Shown: piece after piece, positions 1 to 6,396 of the stretch
Layout: each line of letters opens with the position of its first letter
How positions within the stretch are numbered: position 1 is the first letter of the stretch
DNA from: Pseudomonadota bacterium
GTDB taxonomy: Bacteria > Pseudomonadota > Gammaproteobacteria > Steroidobacterales > Steroidobacteraceae
Direction: 5' to 3'
Assembly (NCBI GenBank): GCA_003242275.1
Contig: QGUX01000108.1
Span: forward strand, 1-10,313
Length of the DNA: 10,313 bases
Program-made: the position numbers and the translations under genes
Notes under the pieces: generated by a model
The model's database searches: none
The model's input: only the letters and a program-made list of their open reading frames with translations
Told to the model about the DNA's origin: nothing

Positions 1-100
1 TTTTTTCCTGCGGCCTCTTATATGTTTAAAAGACACCGCCCCCCCCCCTCTTCCCCCTCCCCGACCCCTCCCCCCCCGGGGCCCGGTCCTTCCCCCTCCT
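1..100. other. Low-complexity, homopolymer-rich left end; probable assembly-edge artefact
   Basis: Runs of eight or more C separated by single T bases dominate about 38-98, and the last 20 or so bases begin with a T-run and turn AT-rich. The reading frame of the large TPR gene through here is almost only Gly and Glu, unlike the rest of the protein. A genuine Gly-rich tail is possible but less likely. Confidence 0.55.
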
Positions 101-3100
101 CCGTCAGGACGGCCGGCGCGGCCCCCGCCGCCTCGGCGGGCGGCGCCTGCTCCGGCGCCGGGATGCCGGCACGGCGGCGCACGTCGGCGATCCAGCTCAA
201 CACGGGGCGCTCCTCGCCGGTGATGGTGCGGTAGCGTTCCCAGGGCTCGATGGCGCCCGCGGGATCATCCAGGTACAGGTCGCGCAGCACGCCGAGGTTG
301 CGCAGCGCAGGCGCGTGGTCGGGATCCAGCGCCAGCGCCGCCTCGTAGCTCGCCGCCGCGGCGGTGAACTCGCCCTGCCGGCGCTGCACCAGTCCGAGCT
401 CGTTCAGTGGCGCCGGGTGCAGGGGCGCGAAGCGCGCGGCATCGGCGAAGGCCTCGGCCGCGGCGGCGAGATCGCCGGCGTCACGCTGCTGCTCGCCGAG
501 GCGGTACGAGGGCACGGCCTCCTCGGGCAGGCCCAGCTCCGGTCCGAAGGGCAGCGACAGTTCGGTCTTTCCGTAGCGCGCCGGCACCAGCTTCGCCAGC
601 GCCTCGAAGCTGGCCTTCACGCCCTCGTCGTACAGGCCCTCGCGCGCCAGCGCGGCGTTGGCCTCGTGCAACTCGATGGCGCGCTCCTCGAACACCACCG
701 CCTCGTCCTCGAGCAGCAGCACGTACTGCTCGAGCGTGTCCTCGTCCATGTTGCGCGGCCGCTCGGACTCGATGATGTCCACGCCGAGCTGGCGGTACAG
801 CTCGGCGATCTCGTAGTTGGCGCGCGTGGCCACCTCGGCGATGTTGTACGCGGCCGCGGCCTGGTAGGCGGCCAGCGCGGCATCCAGCGCCTTGCGCTTG
901 TTCGGCAGCGAGCGGTTCAACGGCGCGGTCAGGCGCATGGCGCGGAAGGCGTCGCGCGCCGGCGCCGCCAGCGCCAGGCTGGCCCTGGCGGCGAGGTAGC
1001 GCGTGCGGTCGGTGCGCTCGGGACCCGCCGCCGCATCGGCCTTCACGATCTCGCGCTGCCAGTGCGCCAGGCGCGCGCCATCGCCGGTCTTTTCCGCGTA
1101 CTCGGCCAGCTTCTGGCGCGTCTCGATGCGCTCGGCCACCGGCGTCGGGAACTCGGCCACCAGCCGTTCGAGCAGCGGCACCGCGCGCGCGAAGTTGCCG
1201 CCCTTCTCGTACTGTTCGGCGGCCAGCTCCAGCGCCTCGCGGCGCACTTCCGGCGGCTGGTCGGGGGCGGCGGCGATGCGCTCGAACTCCGCCGCGGCGG
1301 CATCGCCGCGTCCGGCCTGCATGTAGGCCACGGCCAGCTTGGCGGTCACGTCGGACTGCTGCGGGCTGGCCGGATAGTCGCGGCGGAAGGCCTCCAGCAC
1401 CTCGATGGCGCGCGGCCAGTCCTCCAGCTTGATCAGCTCGGCCGCGGCGTCGTAGCGCGCGGTTTCCACTGCCGGCGCGCCCGGCGCCACCAGCGCCACG
1501 CGCAGGAAGTCCTCCACCGCGCCGGCGCCGTCCCCGGCGGCGCGCTTCATCTCGGCCTGGCGGTACACGGCCACCGACAGCCGCTCGGTCAGGTCCTGGT
1601 ATTCCTGCTCGGCCGGCGTGCTGAGCGCGCGGGCCGAAAGCCACGCGGCCTCGGCTTCCGCGAAGCGGGATTCGTCGAAGTGCGCCTGGCCGGTCACGCT
1701 CCAGGCGATGCGCTGCTGCGCCGCCGTCGCCGGCGGCTGGCGCGCCAGCAGCACCCCGGCCACCTCGATGGCGCGCGCGCGCTGCCCGGCCTTGTACAGG
1801 TCCTCCACGGCACGGGTCAGCACGCCGGCGCTGTCCGGATGCTCGGGGAACATCTGGCCGAAGCGCACGCCGGACTCGGTGGCGCGCAGCCGCCATGCCG
1901 GGCGCGCCTGCTCGGGCAGCAGCGCCTCCTGCTTCTGGTAGGCCGACAGGGCCGCGTAGCCGGCGCGCGAGGAGTCCGCGCCGATGGGATAGGCATAGGC
2001 GGTGCGCTCGTACTCCTCCACCGCCTCGGCGAAGCGGCCGGCCTCGTACAGCACTTCGGCGAGCCGGAAGTTCACCTGCGCGGTGTCGGCGTCGTCCGGG
2101 AACGACTGCACGTGCAGCCGGTACCAGCGCGCGGCCTGGTTGTAGTCCTCGTTGCTGCGGCTCTTCTGCGCGGTGGCGTGGTGGTAGGCAGCGAGGTCGG
2201 TGAGGTGCGACTTGAGCTCTGCGACGATGCCGGGATAGTCCTCGCGGCGCCGCCCCTGCCAGAAGGCAGTGCCGAGGTTGTACTTCTCGACGTACTCCTG
2301 CTTGCCCTCGAGCACCAGCTGCGCGAAGCCGCCGCGCTGGTAGGCCTCGATGGCGCGGGTCGACAGGCCCGGGGCGAACTCGCTGTTGGGCTCGCGCGCC
2401 ACGAAGGCGCGGTACACGGTGGCGGCGTCCTGGTAGTTCTGCTTCTCCACGTGCAGGTCGCCGAGGCGCGCGTACAGCAGCGAGCTGTACGGCGGGTTGC
2501 CGAGCTGCGTGACCAGCTGGTTCACCGGTTCCACGTCCTCGTGGTAGGAGAACGCCAGCGTCATCGCGCGCAGCGTGTCCTCGGTGATCTCGCGGTCGGC
2601 GCGCGAGAGCGACTCGGGCATGCGGAAGCCCTGCGGCGAGCCCGGGTCGCGCAGTTGCAGGTCGAGCAGCCGCGCGAACACGGGCAGGCTCTCGTCGTTG
2701 GCGCCCTGCTTGAACAGCGACCAGCCCTGCTTGTAGAGCGCCTGCTGGTGGAACTCGCCTTCCCGGCGCGTCACCTCGGCATAGGCCAGCTCCGCATCGC
2801 GGTAGCGGCCGGCCGAGAACAGCAGCTCGCCGCGGCGGAACTGCACCTCGGCGATGCGCGGCGAGGCAGGATAGCGACGGACAAGATCATCCAGCGTGGC
2901 CAGCGCCATTTCCGGCTGGCCGGTGGTCTCGTAGGCCCGCGCCAGCTGGTAGAGCACACGGTCATTGCCCGGCGCATCCGGATGCGCCTGGAGCAGCTGC
3001 GTGTACAGGCCGATGGCCTCGGCGGCGCCGGCGTCAAGGCGGCTGCTCTCCGCGTCCATGCGCTCCAGCTCGCCGGCCTCCAGGGACAGGTCCGCCAGGC

Positions 3101-3335
3101 GGCGCAGCGCCTCGGCGCGCAGCGCCGGCTCGGCCTCCTCGATCTCGAGGAAGCGGCGGTAGTTCTCGGCCGCCCTGGCGGCGTTCACGTCCGAAGGCGC
3201 GTCGCGGCGGATCTCCACCTGGCGCTTCGGCAGGTCCTTCAGTGTCGGTTCCTTCTTCGCGCCGGCCGTCCACGCGGGTGCGGCTACCACCAGCAGCACC
3301 GTCGCGCAGATGCGCGAGGGAATGGAGGTCTTCAT
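18..3335 (-). CDS. Large periplasmic TPR protein (~1100 residues), possible GltD/AgmU-like scaffold; C-terminal end unreliable
   Basis: An exported scaffold protein built almost wholly of TPR-like repeats. The signal peptide is about 1-24 (I-C-A-T-V-L-L-V-V-A-A-P-A-W-T-A-G-A). Repeats are visible at about 105-220 (L-A-R-A-Y-E-T-T-G-Q-P-E-M-A-L), 285-320, 395-450, 540-570, 625-760, and two canonical TPRs at about 943-1010. A region at 865-925 (L-L-L-E-D-E-A-V-V-F-E-E-R-A, then S-F-E-A-L-A-K-L-V-P-A-R-Y) matches my memory of large gammaproteobacterial TPR proteins found with ExbBD/AgmX-type genes, comparable in size and layout to Myxococcus GltD/AgmU. That assignment is tentative. The start overlaps the upstream stop as ATGA and has GGAGGG nine bases before it. 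Residues from about 1079 on are Gly/Glu-rich and encoded in the homopolymer-rich contig end, so the real C-terminus may differ or lie outside the window. Confidence 0.85.
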   Translation of the reverse strand: MKTSIPSRICATVLLVVAAPAWTAGAKKEPTLKDLPKRQVEIRRDAPSDVNAARAAENYRRFLEIEEAEPALRAEALRRLADLSLEAGELERMDAESSRLDAGAAEAIGLYTQLLQAHPDAPGNDRVLYQLARAYETTGQPEMALATLDDLVRRYPASPRIAEVQFRRGELLFSAGRYRDAELAYAEVTRREGEFHQQALYKQGWSLFKQGANDESLPVFARLLDLQLRDPGSPQGFRMPESLSRADREITEDTLRAMTLAFSYHEDVEPVNQLVTQLGNPPYSSLLYARLGDLHVEKQNYQDAATVYRAFVAREPNSEFAPGLSTRAIEAYQRGGFAQLVLEGKQEYVEKYNLGTAFWQGRRREDYPGIVAELKSHLTDLAAYHHATAQKSRSNEDYNQAARWYRLHVQSFPDDADTAQVNFRLAEVLYEAGRFAEAVEEYERTAYAYPIGADSSRAGYAALSAYQKQEALLPEQARPAWRLRATESGVRFGQMFPEHPDSAGVLTRAVEDLYKAGQRARAIEVAGVLLARQPPATAAQQRIAWSVTGQAHFDESRFAEAEAAWLSARALSTPAEQEYQDLTERLSVAVYRQAEMKRAAGDGAGAVEDFLRVALVAPGAPAVETARYDAAAELIKLEDWPRAIEVLEAFRRDYPASPQQSDVTAKLAVAYMQAGRGDAAAAEFERIAAAPDQPPEVRREALELAAEQYEKGGNFARAVPLLERLVAEFPTPVAERIETRQKLAEYAEKTGDGARLAHWQREIVKADAAAGPERTDRTRYLAARASLALAAPARDAFRAMRLTAPLNRSLPNKRKALDAALAAYQAAAAYNIAEVATRANYEIAELYRQLGVDIIESERPRNMDEDTLEQYVLLLEDEAVVFEERAIELHEANAALAREGLYDEGVKASFEALAKLVPARYGKTELSLPFGPELGLPEEAVPSYRLGEQQRDAGDLAAAAEAFADAARFAPLHPAPLNELGLVQRRQGEFTAAAASYEAALALDPDHAPALRNLGVLRDLYLDDPAGAIEPWERYRTITGEERPVLSWIADVRRRAGIPAPEQAPPAEAAGAAPAVLTEEGEGPGPGGGGVGEGEEGGGRCLLNI

Positions 3336-5209
3336 GGCCCGCCACCCTCCGCCGGTTCCCCGGCGGCGCGGTCGTAGATGGCGGCCAGCGAGAAGCGGGC
3401 CTGGATCTCGTATTCGGCCAGGCGCTGGCGCTGCGCCTTCAGCTCATGGATGGCGATGTCGGCCAGCAGCTTCTGCTGCGCCTCGGCCGCGGCGGCCAGG
3501 CGCCCGCGCAGCGCGGACAGCCGCTGCGTCAGCGCGGCGATACGGTCGGCGAAGTCGCCGGTGGTGACCGGCGCGGTCTCGCGCGCCTTCTGCACGCGCA
3601 GCCAGCGCGTGTTGGCTTCGGCCAGCGCCTTGTCCAGCTCGCGCAGCGCGCGGCGCTGCTGGTACAGGCGCTCGCGGAAGGCCTGGTGCAGGTCCCAGTA
3701 GAGGGCGCCCTTGACCAGGCGCAGCTTCTCGCGCGCCGCGGCGGTCTCCTCGTCGTCGGGTGCGGCCGCCAGCGCCGCCTCGATCTCCAGGATGCGCTGC
3801 CACTGCTCGCGCTGCTCCGGCGTGCCCAGCGCGGCCACGTCCTCGTGGTTCACGATGTCGTTGATGCGGCCTTCCACCACCTTGCGGCGTTTCTCGGCCG
3901 CGGCCAGCACGTCGCTGGACAGCAGCGCGTCCACGCGCGGGGTGCGTTCGGCAAAGGCGGCTTCGCGGGCCTCGATCATGTCTCCGTACACGGCCATGTC
4001 CTCGTCCCAGCGCGCCAGCGTGGAGCCCAGGTAGGCCAGGTCGCGGTAGTTCTTCAGGCCCTCCTGGAAGTCGTGGCTCGCCAGCACCGGGTACAGGTAA
4101 CGCGACTCGGGCGCATCCGGCAGCTCGGTGAGCTGCCAGAACCACCCGCGCTGCGGCGACACGGCATCCTCCGCGCCCACGAGGCGGCGCATCAGGGCAC
4201 CCTCCTCGATGCGCGCAATGGCGGCGTCGATGTTGGCGCGCTCGCGCGCGAAGGAGTCGAGCGCGGCCTCGTAGTACTCGGCCGCCTGGGCGTGCGCGCC
4301 GAGCTGGCCGAAGGCATAGGGCACGGCCAGGTAAGACTCCTGCACGGCCGCGTCCAGCAGGTTCCTGTCCTTCAGCTCCAGCCACGGTGTCAGCGCCTCT
4401 TCGTAGCGGCCCGTGGCCGCCAGCGCCCAGCCCAGCCCGAGCAGTGCGCGCGCGGACTGCGGGCCGTTCAGCCGCACGCGCAGCAGCAGGGGCATGGCCT
4501 GCTCCGGCTGTCCGGCCTGCAGGCGTGCGAACGCCAGCGCCAAGTTGGCCTTGTCCTTCAGCGCCAGCAGCTCTCCATCGCCGGTGACGATGCTGCCCAC
4601 CATGTCCAGCCAGCGCGCACCCTCCTCCAGGCGGTTGCTGCGGATGAGCGCCACGCCGAGGTTGAAGCGCGCGAACTGCAGCCAGCTGCTGCTGCTCTTC
4701 CACTGCGACAGCAGCGCGACGGCCTCGTCGTAGCGTTCCCGGTGCATCAGCGCGTTGGCCTCGAGGTGCACGCGCTCGGCGGCCTCGGCCGGATCCAGCG
4801 GGCCGGCGATGCGCGCCATCGCGTCCAGCGCGCGCTCGTAGTAACCGCGCGCGTACCAGACCTTGGCGAGGTAGAACCACGCGCGCGACTTCACGCTGGC
4901 GGGAATGTCGCCGGTGAGCAGCGATTCGAAACGCCGCCCGGCCTCGTTGTGCATGCCGAGCTGCAGGTACAGGCCGCCGGCCAGCAATTCCGCCTCGCCC
5001 TGGTGGTGCGGCATCAGCCCCCAGTGCGCGTAGGCCTCCAGGCGCGTCAGCGCCTCGAAGTCCTCGCCCGTGAAGGTACTGAACAGCACGTCCCCGTAGT
5101 GCAGGTCCTGCACGCGCGTCACCGGCAGCCTGTCGGGCGCGGCCGCGTGCGCCGCCCATGGGGCAAGCCCCAGGAGCAGGACGGCGGCGATGGCGACGCG
5201 CTGCGGCAT
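3332..5209 (-). CDS. Periplasmic TPR protein, 625 residues
   Basis: An exported helical-repeat protein, probably a protein-protein scaffold in the periplasm. The signal peptide covers about 1-23 (hydrophobic 6-16, A-H-A cleavage region) and no later membrane segment is seen. Residues about 35-345 form TPR-like helix pairs, including A-W-F-Y-L-A-K-V-W-Y-A-R-G-Y-Y-E-R-A-L (110-128), F-N-L-G-V-A-L-I (182-189) and A-L-L-G-L-G-W-A-L-A-A-T-G-R-Y-E-E-A-L (255-273). Residues about 430-600 are long charged helices with coiled-coil character, ending Q-A-R-F-S-L-A-A-I-Y-D-R-A (603-615). The start follows the previous stop by nine bases with no strong ribosome-binding site in the gap; a GGGAG just before that stop suggests coupling. 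The protein resembles TPR proteins I recall beside ExbB/ExbD/TonB-type genes in gammaproteobacteria. Partner and precise job are unknown. Confidence 0.87.
   Translation of the reverse strand: MPQRVAIAAVLLLGLAPWAAHAAAPDRLPVTRVQDLHYGDVLFSTFTGEDFEALTRLEAYAHWGLMPHHQGEAELLAGGLYLQLGMHNEAGRRFESLLTGDIPASVKSRAWFYLAKVWYARGYYERALDAMARIAGPLDPAEAAERVHLEANALMHRERYDEAVALLSQWKSSSSWLQFARFNLGVALIRSNRLEEGARWLDMVGSIVTGDGELLALKDKANLALAFARLQAGQPEQAMPLLLRVRLNGPQSARALLGLGWALAATGRYEEALTPWLELKDRNLLDAAVQESYLAVPYAFGQLGAHAQAAEYYEAALDSFARERANIDAAIARIEEGALMRRLVGAEDAVSPQRGWFWQLTELPDAPESRYLYPVLASHDFQEGLKNYRDLAYLGSTLARWDEDMAVYGDMIEAREAAFAERTPRVDALLSSDVLAAAEKRRKVVEGRINDIVNHEDVAALGTPEQREQWQRILEIEAALAAAPDDEETAAAREKLRLVKGALYWDLHQAFRERLYQQRRALRELDKALAEANTRWLRVQKARETAPVTTGDFADRIAALTQRLSALRGRLAAAAEAQQKLLADIAIHELKAQRQRLAEYEIQARFSLAAIYDRAAGEPAEGGGP
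3345..3350 (-). promoter_or_regulatory. Ribosome-binding site of the large TPR gene, inside the preceding gene
   Basis: GGAGGG on the minus strand, nine bases before the ATG at 3335. It lies within the last codons of the 625-residue TPR gene, whose TGA stop (3334-3332) overlaps the ATG. The strong site plus overlap fixes the start and indicates that the two TPR proteins are made together. Confidence 0.75.
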
Positions 5210-5218
5210 CGTGGCGCG

Positions 5219-5797
5219 CTACTCCCAGTCCCGCACGATGAACTCGGGCTGGCGCCGGCTCTGGCGGTCGGAAATCTTCAGCTCCAGGTACTTGGCGCCC
5301 ACCGACTTCTCGAAGCGCAGCTGCGCGCCGCGCGTGTAGTCCTGTCCCTGCGGGCCCTTGCCGGTGAACAGCGCCACCAGCTCGTGCTCGCCCACGCGCA
5401 GGTTGCCCAGGTACAGGCGCTGCACGCCGCCCTTGAGCAGGGCCTCGGCCTCACGCGGTGTGTACAGGTGCCTGGCCACCTGCTTGTCGTCGATGCGCAG
5501 CTCCACGGTGTCGAGCGCGAAGAACTCGCCCACGTCCATCGACAGGAACACGGCCACCTGCGTGTTCGCCGGGAACAGCAGTTCCTCCTCGAGGATGAAC
5601 AGGTCGCGGTTGAGGTCGACCACGTCCTTCTTGATGGCCTGGATCTCCTCGTCCAGCGCGCGCGTGTCGGGCGCGTCGATGGGCGCTGGTGCGGCGAAGG
5701 ACCGTGCCTCGGTGGCGTCCTGCGCGAGGACCGCGCCGCCGGCGCCGGCGAGCGCCGCCAGCAGCAGGCCGGCGAGCATGGGAATGCGCTTCATCAT
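5219..5797 (-). CDS. Conserved-type exported protein of the TPR operon, coiled coil plus beta-rich domain
   Basis: A 192-residue protein whose family I recognise only by its company: similar small proteins sit beside periplasmic TPR proteins in gammaproteobacteria, often mislabelled as dihydrolipoamide acyltransferases. No lipoyl or catalytic motif is visible. The signal peptide spans about 1-25 (A-V-L-A-Q cleavage region). Residues about 48-73 form a heptad-like acidic/basic helix (I-Q-A-I-K-K-D-V-V-D-L-N-R-D-L) that could be a coiled coil. The rest (about 78-175) looks beta-rich (V-A-V-F-L-S-M-D-V-G, V-E-L-R-I-D-D-K, R-L-Y-L-G-N-L, H-E-L-V-A-L-F-T-G), reminiscent of an Ig-like or pilin-accessory fold. 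There are two adjacent ATGs; the second (5794) has better spacing from the AAGGA at 5806-5802. The gene begins 15 bases after the thioredoxin stop. It is probably a structural partner of the TPR proteins. Confidence 0.82.
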   Translation of the reverse strand: MMKRIPMLAGLLLAALAGAGGAVLAQDATEARSFAAPAPIDAPDTRALDEEIQAIKKDVVDLNRDLFILEEELLFPANTQVAVFLSMDVGEFFALDTVELRIDDKQVARHLYTPREAEALLKGGVQRLYLGNLRVGEHELVALFTGKGPQGQDYTRGAQLRFEKSVGAKYLELKISDRQSRRQPEFIVRDWE

Positions 5798-5801
5798 GGC
5801 T

Positions 5802-5806
5802 TCCTT
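5802..5806 (-). promoter_or_regulatory. Ribosome-binding site favouring the second ATG of the 192-residue gene
   Basis: AAGGA on the minus strand lies four bases before the ATG at 5797 but seven before the ATG at 5794. The usual spacing favours the second, giving a 191-residue product starting M-K-R-I-P. The difference is one residue of signal peptide. Confidence 0.6.
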
Positions 5807-5812
5807 GTGCGT

Positions 5813-6322
5813 CTATTCGTCGAGCAGTTCGCGGATGGGGCCGATCCAGGCCTTCTCGTCGCCGCTGCGATGGTCGCGGTGCACGTGGCGGATGGTGCCG
5901 GAGCGGTCGATCAGCATGAGCATGGGCAGATTGTCCACGCGATAGGCCCTGGCCACCTTCTTGTCGGGATCCAGCAACACCGGGAAGCTCACCGGATGAC
6001 GCAGTGCGAACTCCGCCGCGGCGAGCTGGTCGTCGTCCACATTGACCGCCAGCGCCGCAAGTCCGGCCGAACGGTAGGTGTCGACGAGGCGGCTGACGGC
6101 GGCGAGCTGCGCCGGGCACTGGCCGCAGCGACTGCCCCAGAAGGTGACGAGCACCACCTGGCCGCGGTATTCGGACAGGCGGAAATTGGTGCCGGAGGTG
6201 GCCTTCAGCGCGAAATCCGGCGCTGGCTGCCCCAGCAGTCGATGCGAGGCACCGGCCGCGAGGGCAGCGATGGCGACGAGGGCGAGGGACGCCCCCAGCA
6301 ATGAACGCCACGGTTTACGCAC
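5813..6322 (-). CDS. TlpA/ResA-like thiol:disulfide oxidoreductase (thioredoxin fold)
   Basis: A 169-residue periplasmic thioredoxin-like protein. Residues about 7-25 form a hydrophobic signal or membrane anchor. The domain begins with the typical G-Q-P-A-P-D-F (31-37) and L-S-E-Y-R-G-Q-V-V-L-V-T-F-W (49-62). The active-site pair is Cys66-Gly-Gln-Cys69, and the cis-proline is Pro133 in N-L-P-M. Family members exchange thiols and disulfides, for example in cytochrome c maturation. The residue just before the first Cys is Arg, where TlpA/ResA proteins usually have Trp, and the Pro follows the second Cys, so redox behaviour may differ. The start is GTG; a TAG four codons upstream in the same frame excludes a longer protein, and only a weak ribosome-binding site is visible. 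It is the first gene of a four-gene run. It could serve the haem protein encoded upstream, but that is inference. Confidence 0.9.
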   Translation of the reverse strand: MRKPWRSLLGASLALVAIAALAAGASHRLLGQPAPDFALKATSGTNFRLSEYRGQVVLVTFWGSRCGQCPAQLAAVSRLVDTYRSAGLAALAVNVDDDQLAAAEFALRHPVSFPVLLDPDKKVARAYRVDNLPMLMLIDRSGTIRHVHRDHRSGDEKAWIGPIRELLDE

Positions 6323-6396
6323 AGCAGCAACCTACGCACCTGTGTAACTTGACAATAGCAGGATAGCGCGCAGGCCGTGCCCCGCCATGACTGCCG
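6323..6396 (-). other. 74-base gap between the two gene blocks; possible promoter region
   Basis: The only non-coding gap of note in the window. Its middle (about 6338-6366) is clearly more AT-rich than its surroundings. It contains a TTGTCA (minus strand, 6355-6350) close to a -35 box, but no convincing -10 hexamer lies at the right distance. I found no hairpin followed by a T-run, so there is no visible intrinsic terminator for the LamG/DUF1501-like pair. A promoter for the four-gene block may lie here, or the whole region may be one transcript. Confidence 0.3.

Noticed and set aside
45..98. Simple repeat or G-quadruplex-forming tract
   Set aside because: The C-runs are irregular and confined to the extreme contig end, with a similar pattern at the other end. 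Assembly or sequencing error is the simpler explanation.
315..3377. 1020-codon open frame on the plus strand opposite the large TPR gene
   Set aside because: It is antisense to a well-supported gene, and its product is dominated by Arg, Gly, Leu, Val, His and Gln with no domain or signal. Long antisense frames are expected in GC-rich coding DNA, where stops are rare.
3242..6304. Second 1020-codon open frame on the plus strand spanning three minus-strand genes
   Set aside because: It covers the 625-residue TPR gene, the small exported gene and most of the thioredoxin gene in antisense. The equal length to the first is coincidence, and the composition is again a reverse-strand shadow.
6327..6355. 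Sigma-70 promoter built on TTGTCA before the thioredoxin gene
   Set aside because: At 17 bases spacing the -10 position reads GGTTGC, and at 15 bases it reads TAGGTT. Neither is convincing, so only a possible promoter region is reported.
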